Shown here piece after piece: positions 52,756-61,408 of a stretch of DNA of 64,000 nucleotides (the first letter of the stretch is position 1; every line of letters begins with the position of its first letter). Location of the stretch: contig CAZKIU010000010.1 in NCBI GenBank assembly GCA_964552955.1, positions 1 to 64,000 of the forward strand, written 5' to 3'. The notes beneath the pieces were generated by a model. That model was not told where the DNA came from. It was given only the letters and a program-made list of their open reading frames with translations, and made no database searches. The position numbers were made by a program, and so were the translations under genes. The stretch is from UBA1413 sp964552955 (GTDB lineage Bacteria; Bacteroidota; Bacteroidia; Bacteroidales; Prolixibacteraceae).

Positions 52756-55074
52756 TTAGAAGAGTCCTTCGACCGATTTGCCCAGAAGGGAGGCCTCGGT
52801 GAGGAATTCCTGAACGTTGAGTTCCCTGACGTAGATAAGGCCGTGGGTTGCTCTGAGCAGGCCCGATTCGTTTTCGTAATAGAAATTCTTACCCAGGAGG
52901 AACTGGATCTGTTTGTGTTGTTCCATCCAGATTTTCTGGGTCAGTTCGCTGAACTTCCCATCCAGCTGGTAGCTGGGGAAGGAGGCGTTGACCTGGGTGA
53001 GGTAACAGTCGGTGAATGATTTGTTGAGGACGGCCAGGGAGTTCATGGAAACGGGTACGATGACCTCCACGTCGGAGGGGTTGTAGCGGAACCAGACGTT
53101 GCGGTAGCCGATGATCCGGAGGTGGGAGAGGTCGGTCTCCTTGCTCCATTCGGCCACGGCGGCAGCGATAGACTGGAGCACCTTGTAATGGGTGTCGGGG
53201 CCGCTTCCTTCGGGGTCCATGGCCAGGCTGATGACCGTGGGTTTGTATTTGCGGAAATCTTCGAGGATGGGCAGCACGTCGCGGGTGCGGTCGGGGCCGG
53301 CTCCGAAGACGTCACCCTGGTAAAAACCCAGCCGCAGATGGTGTACGTTTTTCACCGACACCCCGTAGTGGGCCCAAACCAGCTCCTCCTCAAATTCTCT
53401 GATCATCCCCTTGAGCTTCTGTACGTTGGGCGGATTCTTGGCTCCATCATAACTCTTCGTCAGCACTTCAATGGTCTCCCTGATGACCGCCACCAGCTCC
53501 TCTCCGCTTTTTATGCCCCAGATGCTGACCATGGCCCTGACCAGGCGGTGGCACACCCCGCGCCGTTTCCCTTCCTCATCCATGGCGGCAATGTTGTCGA
53601 GGTAATGGTATACATCCTTGTCCCATTTGTATTGAAATCCTTTTTCAAAGAAATCGGGATAGTGGATCATTTCAATTTTTTCTTTGCCGATCAGGTCAAG
53701 GGTATCGTGGAGCAGATCGAGCATGAAGCGGTTGGTGACGGCCGTGAAGCCCGAAGTCATCACTGAGAAGTGCATCTCGTTGGTGGCTTCACGGCTTTGC
53801 CGGTTGGTCATGGGCATGATTCCCAGCATGATGTCGTCATGGTGAGGCCCGGTATGATAATAGACCTGGTTGGCCTCCTTTTTGATCCCTTTCCTCATCT
53901 TCGCCAGAATCGAGTCAATGACCGTCTGTACCGTGTTTTCATTCAGCCCGGGAATCCTGCTGCAGAACTCATCGCCCCGAAGATCGTCGAGAGTCAGCTT
54001 GGGACCGAATTTGTTTACTTTTTTGCACAGGTCAATGACCGCCCGTTCAGTTTTCTGATGGTTCCAGGGGGATCCGAAATAGTAAGCCCTGATGCTGTCC
54101 TGCAGTTTCACACCGGCCCCGCGGGTCAGGTAAAAGCGGCCATTCCCGAGTTGATGAAGGGCTGTGGCCGGGTAGGTAATGGTGGGTTGGTTTTCCACCG
54201 AATCACGGATGACGTCGGCGATGGCCTCTCCTGCGGCATAAATGATGGTTTTAGCCTTCGGGTTAAAGGTAAGGGTCCCCAATCCGATCGTGATAACCAG
54301 CCTGTTGCGCGAAACTTCAATTCCACCGAGATCCCCGGCGGTAACGGCCTGCGTTTCGAAGTTGGTCTCCGTCAGGCGGGTGGCCGAAAAATGGCTCGAT
54401 CCTCTGGTGTTAAATGCAATATGGCCATCGGGGCCAATGGATCCCAGGAAGAAACCGATCCCTCCCATATCCCTGATCCTGGCCTCATAATCGCGGCACC
54501 AGTCATCGATCATGAATATCGATTGTTGCTGCAGCTTTTCGAGATGGTTCCGGGCTTCGCGGAAGCGGAGGGTCAGGTCGATCTTCAGGTCGGGGAAGAC
54601 TTCCAAATAGCTCTTGCCTTCGGCCAGTGCGATCTCATCGGAGTTGATCAGCAGGGCCTTGTGGGGGTCGAAGCCGAAATCCCTGATGTAATAGTTAAAG
54701 GCATAATTCCAGAGACTGTTATGTTGGGAAGAGTTGATGGGGTAAAACTCCCCGGCCTGGACGAACCTGAGGCCCCGCAGGTCGGGGCGGGCCGCATTCC
54801 CCAGGCCATATCTGTTCCTGATCTCTTTCCCTTCGCGGTCCTCCCATTTCTCCAGGAGCAGCCTGGTATTTCTGAGGAAGTGCTGGGCTGTTTTACTGGT
54901 GGGCAGTGAAATGACCCCGTTGGGATTTTCACCGGCCCATTCCAGGAAACTGAGGGCTGAAAGCAATCCGAGTTTCGGGAAGTTATCGACGATGAGGTAG
55001 GTGGCTGGTGTAGTCATCTCCTGAGAGCCTGATTCCAAATAAAAGGCTTCTTCAACACGAGTAAGATTTCTCAT
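52756..55074 (-). CDS. Fused glucosamine-6-phosphate deaminase-like and PIG-L/LmbE deacetylase-like protein
   Basis: Residues about 20-330 resemble NagB. GPDGHIAFN matches the motif with the catalytic Asp and His (D141, H143 in E. coli), but the next residues are NTRGSS where NagB has NEPxSS, so E148 is gone. MDEY with D72 is replaced by AGEF. Residues about 400-770 are a PIG-L/LmbE domain, with HTGPHHDDIMLG as the metal site. Fusions of this kind occur in Bacteroides, usually near 660 residues; this 772-residue form is longer and divergent. It may deacetylate an N-acetylated sugar phosphate and process the product, but the deaminase half may have changed or lost activity. It follows the ROK repressor gene by 26 bases. 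No signal peptide is seen. Confidence 0.83.
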   Translation of the reverse strand: MRNLTRVEEAFYLESGSQEMTTPATYLIVDNFPKLGLLSALSFLEWAGENPNGVISLPTSKTAQHFLRNTRLLLEKWEDREGKEIRNRYGLGNAARPDLRGLRFVQAGEFYPINSSQHNSLWNYAFNYYIRDFGFDPHKALLINSDEIALAEGKSYLEVFPDLKIDLTLRFREARNHLEKLQQQSIFMIDDWCRDYEARIRDMGGIGFFLGSIGPDGHIAFNTRGSSHFSATRLTETNFETQAVTAGDLGGIEVSRNRLVITIGLGTLTFNPKAKTIIYAAGEAIADVIRDSVENQPTITYPATALHQLGNGRFYLTRGAGVKLQDSIRAYYFGSPWNHQKTERAVIDLCKKVNKFGPKLTLDDLRGDEFCSRIPGLNENTVQTVIDSILAKMRKGIKKEANQVYYHTGPHHDDIMLGIMPMTNRQSREATNEMHFSVMTSGFTAVTNRFMLDLLHDTLDLIGKEKIEMIHYPDFFEKGFQYKWDKDVYHYLDNIAAMDEEGKRRGVCHRLVRAMVSIWGIKSGEELVAVIRETIEVLTKSYDGAKNPPNVQKLKGMIREFEEELVWAHYGVSVKNVHHLRLGFYQGDVFGAGPDRTRDVLPILEDFRKYKPTVISLAMDPEGSGPDTHYKVLQSIAAAVAEWSKETDLSHLRIIGYRNVWFRYNPSDVEVIVPVSMNSLAVLNKSFTDCYLTQVNASFPSYQLDGKFSELTQKIWMEQHKQIQFLLGKNFYYENESGLLRATHGLIYVRELNVQEFLTEASLLGKSVEGLF

Positions 55075-55100
55075 ATGCTTATTGTTAATGATGGCTTATT

Positions 55101-56315
55101 TCAAGTATGGGCGAGTTTTTCCACGGCGAAGGCGGCAGCACCGATGGTACCGGCTTTCACTCCCAGAAGAGAGAAGAGGATCTCCGTATCATTGCTGATA
55201 TCGTTGTTGGTATAGGTAAGGATCGCCTGCTGAATGGGGGCCAGCATAAAGGGACTCGCTTCGGCGACCTTCCCTCCGATGATAATGAGTTCAGGGTTGA
55301 AGACCTGCATGAGCTGAGCGATTCCTTTTCCCAGCCAGAAACCAGCCTGCGTTAGCAGGGATATGGAAAAGTGATCGCCCATGCGGGCTGCTTCGATGAC
55401 GGTGGTAGTGGTGATTTTATTGATGTCTCCCTCCACCAGGGTGGTCATCAGCGAGGAGGTGCCATTTTCCACTCCTTCGCGGGCTTGCCGGGCGATGGCC
55501 GGTGCCGAGGCGATGGTTTCCAGGCAGCCGATCTTGCCACAATGACACAGGATGCCGTTTTCTGCCATGGGAATATGGCCGAATTCACCCGAAAAACCCG
55601 ACTTCCCGCCATAAAGCTGGCCATTAACAATCAGCCCCAGCCCAATCCCCCAGTCAATATGGACCATCAGAACATGTTGCCTCCCCCGTGCCAACCCGAA
55701 GTGCTGTTCTGCAAAAGTGCGCATGCGCGCATCGTTGTCAAAATAGACCGGAAATCCGAAAATCTCACCGATTTTCAGATCCAGGTTGGGTACATTCGGG
55801 AAATAGGTCTTATTGATATGCTTCTCCTGGTCCACCAGCCCGGGCAATTCAATGCCCACGGCGATCACTTTTTTTCTGTCGATGCCGTTGGTGCTGAGAA
55901 TCTCCCGTAAACTGGCATCGATCCGCTCAAAAAGGGTAATGTCACGCTCCATCCTGACCTGGATGGTGTGGGGCCCGCTGATCTCTTCGTTCTGTGCGTT
56001 GAAGATGGCAATCACCGAGAAATTGACATTAATGGTGATTCCCACCACGTAAAATGCTTCCGGGGCCAGCCCGTACATCACCGGGCGGCGGCCTCCGCTC
56101 GAATCCCCATGCCCCAACTCCTGAACCGTACACCGGAAAATCATCTCCTGCAACAAACTGTTCACCTTGGGTGTGCTCAGTCCCAGCTCCCTCGAAAGTT
56201 CCGCATTCGACTGGGGTCCATGAAAATAAAGGGATCTGATGATTTCCTTTTGTTGACCTGCTTTCTTGAGCTCAACACCCTGCATCAGCTTTTTATTTTT
56301 CAGAAGTAATTCCAT
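55101..56315 (-). CDS. ROK family transcriptional repressor (NagC/XylR-like)
   Basis: The 404-residue protein has an N-terminal winged helix-turn-helix: EIIRSLYFHGPQSNAELSREL followed by LSTPKVNSLLQEM (helix-turn-helix about residues 25-65). The ROK domain contains GIELPGLVDQ, YFDNDARMRTFAE, GIGLGLIVNGQLY, SGEFGHIPM and the zinc cluster CHCGKIGCLET. NagC, Mlc and XylR are of this type and release DNA on binding a sugar or sugar phosphate. It lies 26 bases upstream of the NagB-LmbE gene, so it probably controls that gene and perhaps the kinase and SusC-SusD genes further downstream. The promoter region past 56315 has only a near-match (GAAATTTG). Confidence 0.9.
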   Translation of the reverse strand: MELLLKNKKLMQGVELKKAGQQKEIIRSLYFHGPQSNAELSRELGLSTPKVNSLLQEMIFRCTVQELGHGDSSGGRRPVMYGLAPEAFYVVGITINVNFSVIAIFNAQNEEISGPHTIQVRMERDITLFERIDASLREILSTNGIDRKKVIAVGIELPGLVDQEKHINKTYFPNVPNLDLKIGEIFGFPVYFDNDARMRTFAEQHFGLARGRQHVLMVHIDWGIGLGLIVNGQLYGGKSGFSGEFGHIPMAENGILCHCGKIGCLETIASAPAIARQAREGVENGTSSLMTTLVEGDINKITTTTVIEAARMGDHFSISLLTQAGFWLGKGIAQLMQVFNPELIIIGGKVAEASPFMLAPIQQAILTYTNNDISNDTEILFSLLGVKAGTIGAAAFAVEKLAHT

Positions 56316-56484
56316 CGCCGTTCTGTTGCCTCAAATTTCAGTAAATTTTCTCAACATTGCAAGTAACTTATTAAAAATATAAAGAAGTAATTGAACCTTT
56401 TTGCCAGGATCAGGTTATAAGGGAGTTTCTTGCTGCCGGCAACAGGTTGATGGAGGTAAAGGCCTTTTTGCGGCAGGAAATCGT

Positions 56485-56492
56485 TATTTTTG
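56485..56492 (+). promoter_or_regulatory. Bacteroidota -7 box of the flavin reductase-rlmN operon
   Basis: TATTTTTG matches TAnnTTTG, 22 bases before the ATG at 56515. A TTTG at 56467-56470 is too close to be a standard -33 box. Confidence 0.45.
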
Positions 56493-56514
56493 AAAGGTCA
56501 TAAATGGGAGAGAG

Positions 56515-57186
56515 ATGGGAGAACGGAGTAAAGAAGGGGCAGGGATGAAGATGGTCAGGGTAGCGCGCAACCTGGAGGTTTATCCCAGGGTTCATTTGCT
56601 GACCTGGCGGAGGGAGGATAATTTTCTGCCCGGGCAGGTGGTAAAAATTGCGCTGGAAGAGGGGGAGGCGCCCCGGATATACAGTCTATGCAGCGGGAAT
56701 GGGGAGGAGGAGATGGCCGTTCTATTCAATGTCAAGGAAGAGGGGTCATTAACGCCCCGGATGGCGGCCCTGCGCCCGGGCGATGCCCTGCTGGTTTCGG
56801 CGCCCTATGGCACTTTTCTGGGGGATGAGGCTCCCGCATGGTGGATCGCCAGTGGTACGGGTATTGCCCCGTTTTACAGTATGTTCCGCTCGGGGCTCGG
56901 TGGCAATAAAACGCTGGTACATGGAGTGCGTTATCCCGGTCAGTTTTATTTTGGTGAAGCGTTCGAGCGGGAGATGGGGGCCCGGTATGTCAGGTGTGCC
57001 ACGCGCGGCCAGGGGGAGCATATCTTCCAGGGCCGGGTGACGGCCTGGCTTGAGAAACAGGAACAATTCCCGGCTGACACACGTTATTATCTCTGCGGCA
57101 ATCCTTTGATGGTGGTGGAGGCCAGAGACCTCCTGATCGCCGGGGGAGTCCCATGGGAAGCAATCGTATCGGAAATCTATTTTTAA
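56515..57186 (+). CDS. Ferredoxin-NADP reductase-like flavoprotein
   Basis: The 223-residue protein has the FNR fold: PGQVVKIALEEG, the FAD-binding PRIYSLCSG (R-x-Y-S type), SAPYGTFLGDE, and the NAD(P) site ASGTGIAPFYSM. The C-terminus YYLCGNPLMVVEARDLL with final SEIYF is typical. It transfers electrons between NAD(P)H and a small redox partner. An ATG ten codons in (56545) is a possible alternative start; the promoter box position allows either. The stop is four bases before the rlmN start, so the two genes are cotranscribed and the reductase might feed electrons to RlmN; this link is inference. Confidence 0.85.
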   Translation: MGERSKEGAGMKMVRVARNLEVYPRVHLLTWRREDNFLPGQVVKIALEEGEAPRIYSLCSGNGEEEMAVLFNVKEEGSLTPRMAALRPGDALLVSAPYGTFLGDEAPAWWIASGTGIAPFYSMFRSGLGGNKTLVHGVRYPGQFYFGEAFEREMGARYVRCATRGQGEHIFQGRVTAWLEKQEQFPADTRYYLCGNPLMVVEARDLLIAGGVPWEAIVSEIYF

Positions 57187-57190
57187 AGAT

Positions 57191-58216
57191 ATGAAGGAGT
57201 TGTTATTCGGGAAGACCCTTTCCGAGTTGCGGGAGATCGTGACTGCGGCCGGTTGGCCGGCCTATACTGCCAGCCAGATGGCCGACTGGCTATATGCCAA
57301 AGGTGTGAATTCCATAGAGCAGATGACCAATCTCCCGGTGAAAGTCCGGGCTGCCCTGGCAGAGCGGTTTGAAACCGGAGTATTCCCACCTTCCAGGGTG
57401 CAAACCAGTGTCGATGGCACCAGAAAATATCTGTTCGCAACGGCTTCCGGGAAATTCATAGAGACGGCCATGATTCCGGAGGGGGACCGTGTCACGGTGT
57501 GTGTCAGCAGTCAGGTGGGGTGCAAGATGGGGTGTCTGTTTTGCATGACCGGCAAGCAGGGATTCCAGGGGCAGCTCACCGCCGGCGAGATCGTCAACCA
57601 GATCCGCAGTATCGAAGAAGCGGGCCAGGTCTCGAACATCGTTTATATGGGAATGGGAGAACCCTTCGACAACCTGGAGGAGGTGCTCAGGAGCCTGGAA
57701 ATACTCACTGCTCCATGGGGGTATGCCATGAGTCCCAGAAGAATCACGGTTTCGACCATCGGGATTATTCCAGCCATGAGAACCTTCCTGCAAAGAAGTG
57801 AAGCGCATCTGGCGGTGAGTCTGCACACTCCTTTTGATGAGGAACGGAGGCGGCTGATGCCGGTGCAGGTGGCTTATCCCATCAGGGAAGTGGTGGAAGA
57901 GATCAGGAAGTGGGATTTCAGCCATCAGCGGCGGGTCTCTTTTGAGTACATCCTCTTCAAGGGGGTCAACGACACGCCGCGGCATGTCAGGGAGCTCAGC
58001 CGGTTGTTGAACGGCATCAGTTGCCGCATCAACCTGATCCGCTACCACCCGGTTCCGGGCACCCCCCTTCCCGGGAGCGACGAGGAGACCATCGCCCTCT
58101 TCAAGGAGAGCCTCAACAACAAGGGAATCCTGACCACTATAAGAGCCTCCCGCGGTCAGGATATCTATGCTGCCTGCGGCCTCCTCTCCACCAGGGAGCT
58201 GATGAAGAATCCCTGA
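57191..58216 (+). CDS. rlmN: 23S rRNA/tRNA adenine-C2 methyltransferase RlmN
   Basis: The 341-residue protein is full length for RlmN. The radical-SAM cluster motif CxxxCxxC is GCKMGCLFCMTGKQGF, MGMGEPFDN is the SAM-binding GE motif, and the methyl-carrying Cys near the C-terminus lies in RASRGQDIYAACG. It methylates A2503 of 23S rRNA (and A37 of some tRNAs) through a two-step radical mechanism. It is the second gene after the flavin reductase, four bases apart. The following 180 bases to the next gene are GC-rich with no clear terminator. Confidence 0.96.
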   Translation: MKELLFGKTLSELREIVTAAGWPAYTASQMADWLYAKGVNSIEQMTNLPVKVRAALAERFETGVFPPSRVQTSVDGTRKYLFATASGKFIETAMIPEGDRVTVCVSSQVGCKMGCLFCMTGKQGFQGQLTAGEIVNQIRSIEEAGQVSNIVYMGMGEPFDNLEEVLRSLEILTAPWGYAMSPRRITVSTIGIIPAMRTFLQRSEAHLAVSLHTPFDEERRRLMPVQVAYPIREVVEEIRKWDFSHQRRVSFEYILFKGVNDTPRHVRELSRLLNGISCRINLIRYHPVPGTPLPGSDEETIALFKESLNNKGILTTIRASRGQDIYAACGLLSTRELMKNP

Positions 58217-58396
58217 CCCGGCCCCCTGGGGCAGCCTCCTCTCTCCCTGGCAGGAAGCTCCATCGCTCTGACACTCCCCTGCCGGGCAGAACCTCCGGCC
58301 TCCCTTCCCTTCCCCTGGCCCGTAAAAATTGCCCTGCCGTGGTAATAATCGGTCTCAAAGTGTTATTTTTATAGAAAATTACCAAAAGGGATTCCG

Positions 58397-58897
58397 ATGG
58401 AGAAACTATTCTGGATCAAGGAAATCTTCGGATCGAAGCTGGAGATCCATCAGGGAAGTGAAAGGGTGGGGGCCATACGGTGGCATAATATGTTCAGTAG
58501 CAAGGCTTCTGCCGATTTTAATGGCCGGAATTTCACCCTGAAAAGGGATTTCGTCAATTCCAAAATAGAAATCAGGGATGCCCGGATGGATTCTCTTTTG
58601 TCGGAGGTCTCGGTCAGCCTCTTCAATCCCAGGAGCGAAGTGGTCATCAACGGGAAGCAGTTTGAGCTGGAAATCAAGAATTTCTGGCAATCGCGGTGGG
58701 CCTGGAAGTTCAATGGCACCGAGATCATTGTGTTTACTTCCAATGAGTTTATTACCCGGGAGAAGGGCGATATAGAGCTTTTCACCACCTGTTGTGAGGA
58801 GGTGGAGATCCTGATTCTGCTGGGGTTGTTTGTGAGGAATCAGTTTATTCTGCTCATGCTTTTGCTGTTGATAGCCCTGTTGCTGATCATTTTATAG
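58397..58897 (+). CDS. Small membrane-anchored protein of unknown function
   Basis: I do not recognise this 166-residue protein. Residues 1-125 are mostly beta-strand in pattern (alternating hydrophobic residues, with many aromatic ones: WAWKFNGTEIIVF), reminiscent of a small beta-barrel such as a tubby/LURP-like fold, but this is only an impression. The last 28 residues are almost entirely Leu and Ile after VRNQF, forming one or two tail membrane segments. There is no signal peptide, so it would be a tail-anchored inner membrane protein facing the cytoplasm. It is on the plus strand between rlmN and the convergent pbp1A. Confidence 0.6.
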   Translation: MEKLFWIKEIFGSKLEIHQGSERVGAIRWHNMFSSKASADFNGRNFTLKRDFVNSKIEIRDARMDSLLSEVSVSLFNPRSEVVINGKQFELEIKNFWQSRWAWKFNGTEIIVFTSNEFITREKGDIELFTTCCEEVEILILLGLFVRNQFILLMLLLLIALLLIIL

Positions 58898-58932
58898 GGC
58901 ACCACGGCGGGGTTCCAGCGCAGGCAGGGCGG

Positions 58933-61284
58933 TTACAGGAAGTCCTCGAATTCCAGGATTTCACCCTGTCTGACCGGGTCGCTGCCGGTGCAGCCGAGGT
59001 CGATATTAAATCCGGGGGGCCGTTCGAAGTTGTCGTTTTCGGTATAGCCCAGGGTGGGGTCGGCGAGCACTTTTTTCATGAAGTAGCCCCAGATAGGCAG
59101 GGCCATACTGGCGCCTTGTCCGGCGCTGATGTCGGAGAAGTGGATGCTGCGCAGGTCGGCGCCGGTCCACACGCCGGCCGTCAGTTTGGGGGTCATTCCT
59201 ATAAACCAGCCATCGGAATGGTTCTGGGTGGTTCCCGTTTTACCGGCGATGGGCATGGTGAACTTGCCATACCCGTCGCGGTTACGCAGACGGGTTCCCG
59301 TGCCTTCATTGATAACGCCTTGCAGCAGGTTGACCATCAGATAAGCCGTATTTTCGTCGATGGCTTCATACCGCTGTGGCATGAAGGAGGCGATCCGGGT
59401 ACCGTGGCGGTCTTCTATATGGGTGACAAAATAGGGCCTGATAAAAACCCCTTTGTTGACATAGGTGCCGAATGCCCCGACCATCTCATACAGGGTAATG
59501 TCGGAAGTCCCCAGGAACATCGAAAATACCGGATCAATGGGGCTGTAAATCCCCAGTTTGCGCATCACTTCAGCCATGGCGTTGGGATTGAACTGCTTCA
59601 TGACCCAGGCTGATATCATATTGCGTGAGTTAGCCAGCCCCCATTTCAGGGTGACCATCTTCCCATAGTTTTCGGTATCTTGGGTGGCGTCACGCGGTTC
59701 CCACACCCGGCCGTCGGGCAATACAAACTGCTGCCGTACGTAAGGCACCCTGGTACAGGGGGTGAGACCGTTCTGCATGGCCAGGGTATACAGGAAGGGT
59801 TTAACCGTTGAGCCTACCTGCCGTTTTCCCCCCTTGACCATATCATACATGAAATGTTCATAGTTGGGGCCCCCCACATACGCCTTTACCTTGCCGGTGC
59901 CATTCTCCATGGCCATCATCGACGACCTGAAATAACGGAGGTACCATTTGATCGAATCTATAGGCGACATGATGGTATCGATCTCTCCCTTCCATGAAAA
60001 GAGCGACATTTCAATGGGTTTGTTAAAGATCTCACGGATCTCCTTCTCTTTCTTGCCCTCTCCGGAAAGAACCCGGTAGCGTTCCGATTGTCTGACGAAC
60101 CGGTAAAGGAGTTCATCGCTCTCCTCGGCCGTCATGTCATTGCTGAAGGGGGGATTCCGGAGGGTTTTTATCCGGGCATCGAAGAGGGGCTGGACATTGG
60201 TACTCAGGTGGTAGTTGAGGGCCTCCTCGGCATATTGCTGCATCCTGGAATCGATGGTCGTGTATATCCTCAGCCCGTCGCGGTAGAGGTCCCATTCAGA
60301 ACCATCCCTTTTTTTATTTTTATGACACCACCCGAATAGGGGATTGGTTTCCCATTCTGTGGAATCTTCCCTGAATTTCTGGATCTGGAAGCTGGCATAA
60401 TCCTTTCTCTCCGGTTTTTGGGCGTTGAGGGTCAGCCGCAGGTATTCCCTGAAGTAGGGGGCCAGTCCCCGTTTGAAGTCGACCCGGTTAAAATCGAGCC
60501 CCAGAGGTAAAACCTTGACCGAATCATAGACCTCACGGGTGATATAACCATATTTCCGCATCTGGGAGAGGACTACATTTCTGCGCTGGAGGGTCATGTC
60601 AGGTCGGCGCAGCGGATTGTAGAGGGAGCTGTTTTTGGCCATTCCCACCAGCATGGCCGCCTGATGGAGCTGCAGTGAATCGGGTTCGCAGTTGAAATAG
60701 ACATTGGCGGCCGATTTGATGCCAACCGCCAGGTTCAGGAAGTCATACTTGTTCAGGTACATGGTTAGGATTTCCTCCTTGGTATAACTCCTTTCGAGTT
60801 TTACGGCGATGATCCATTCCCTGAATTTGCGCAAAGCCAATTGTACCGGGCCGTTGACCTGTTCCCGGGGAAAGAGCATCTTGGCCAGCTGCTGGGAGAT
60901 GGTACTTCCCCCTCCGGAGCTGGTATTGCCCGTCATAATACCCTTCAGAACCCTCATCAGTCCCCGGAAGTCAATCCCCGGGTGGCGGTAAAAACGGACA
61001 TCTTCCGTGGCAATCAGGGCGTCGACCAGATGGGGGGGTAGGTTCTCATAGGCAACGAAGGTGCGGTTCTCGGTAAAAAAGGTCCCCAGGACTTTCTCAT
61101 CGGCGGAGATCACTTCCGAGGCCAGGATGGTCTCGGTCTTCTCCAGATCCTCAAAGGTGGGCATGAACCCCAGCATCCCTTTGGCAATCAGAATGAAAAG
61201 GAGGATGACAATGACGGCCACTGCCGTAAAGGCCCCCCAGAAATAACGGATATATTTCCTGTACCGGGAACTTTCTTCTGACAT
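58933..61284 (-). CDS. Penicillin-binding protein 1A, bifunctional peptidoglycan synthase
   Basis: I chose the ATG at 61284 (MSEESSRYRKYIRYFWGAF); the frame upstream to 61554 adds 90 residues that do not match the family and overlaps the promoter. The protein is 783 residues. One membrane segment (VAVIVILLFILIAKG) precedes a GT51 glycosyltransferase with EDVRFYRHPGIDF and GGGSTISQQLAKML. The transpeptidase has GSTVKPF (active Ser), SRNMIS and KTGTTQ. It builds and cross-links peptidoglycan outside the inner membrane. It is divergent from topA, with a -7 box at 61311-61318, and converges with the small membrane protein gene. The size and layout are normal for class A PBPs in Bacteroidota. Confidence 0.95.
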   Translation of the reverse strand: MSEESSRYRKYIRYFWGAFTAVAVIVILLFILIAKGMLGFMPTFEDLEKTETILASEVISADEKVLGTFFTENRTFVAYENLPPHLVDALIATEDVRFYRHPGIDFRGLMRVLKGIMTGNTSSGGGSTISQQLAKMLFPREQVNGPVQLALRKFREWIIAVKLERSYTKEEILTMYLNKYDFLNLAVGIKSAANVYFNCEPDSLQLHQAAMLVGMAKNSSLYNPLRRPDMTLQRRNVVLSQMRKYGYITREVYDSVKVLPLGLDFNRVDFKRGLAPYFREYLRLTLNAQKPERKDYASFQIQKFREDSTEWETNPLFGWCHKNKKRDGSEWDLYRDGLRIYTTIDSRMQQYAEEALNYHLSTNVQPLFDARIKTLRNPPFSNDMTAEESDELLYRFVRQSERYRVLSGEGKKEKEIREIFNKPIEMSLFSWKGEIDTIMSPIDSIKWYLRYFRSSMMAMENGTGKVKAYVGGPNYEHFMYDMVKGGKRQVGSTVKPFLYTLAMQNGLTPCTRVPYVRQQFVLPDGRVWEPRDATQDTENYGKMVTLKWGLANSRNMISAWVMKQFNPNAMAEVMRKLGIYSPIDPVFSMFLGTSDITLYEMVGAFGTYVNKGVFIRPYFVTHIEDRHGTRIASFMPQRYEAIDENTAYLMVNLLQGVINEGTGTRLRNRDGYGKFTMPIAGKTGTTQNHSDGWFIGMTPKLTAGVWTGADLRSIHFSDISAGQGASMALPIWGYFMKKVLADPTLGYTENDNFERPPGFNIDLGCTGSDPVRQGEILEFEDFL

Positions 61285-61310
61285 GGATGAACTTCTTATT
61301 TTTTGGACCA

Positions 61311-61318
61311 CAAATATA
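61311..61318 (-). promoter_or_regulatory. Bacteroidota -7 box of the pbp1A gene
   Basis: TATATTTG on the minus strand matches TAnnTTTG exactly, 26 bases before the pbp1A start. Confidence 0.55.
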
Positions 61319-61342
61319 CCGGTATTATTTTGAAGTTTAAAT

Positions 61343-61375
61343 TTTGAGTGGGCCGATTCATTTTTATTTACTTTG
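61343..61375 (+). promoter_or_regulatory. Bacteroidota promoter of topA
   Basis: TTTG at 61343-61346 and TTACTTTG at 61368-61375 are separated by 21 bases, close to the TTTG-N19-21-TAnnTTTG consensus with one mismatch in the -7 box. The ATG follows 33 bases later. Confidence 0.55.
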
Positions 61376-61408
61376 CACAAATTTTCGAAAAGGAAAAACA
61401 GGATATAA

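Noticed and set aside
53770..54909. Long plus-strand frame (379 codons) opposite the NagB-LmbE gene
   Set aside because: Antisense shadow in GC-rich coding sequence; the minus strand has NagB and LmbE motifs.
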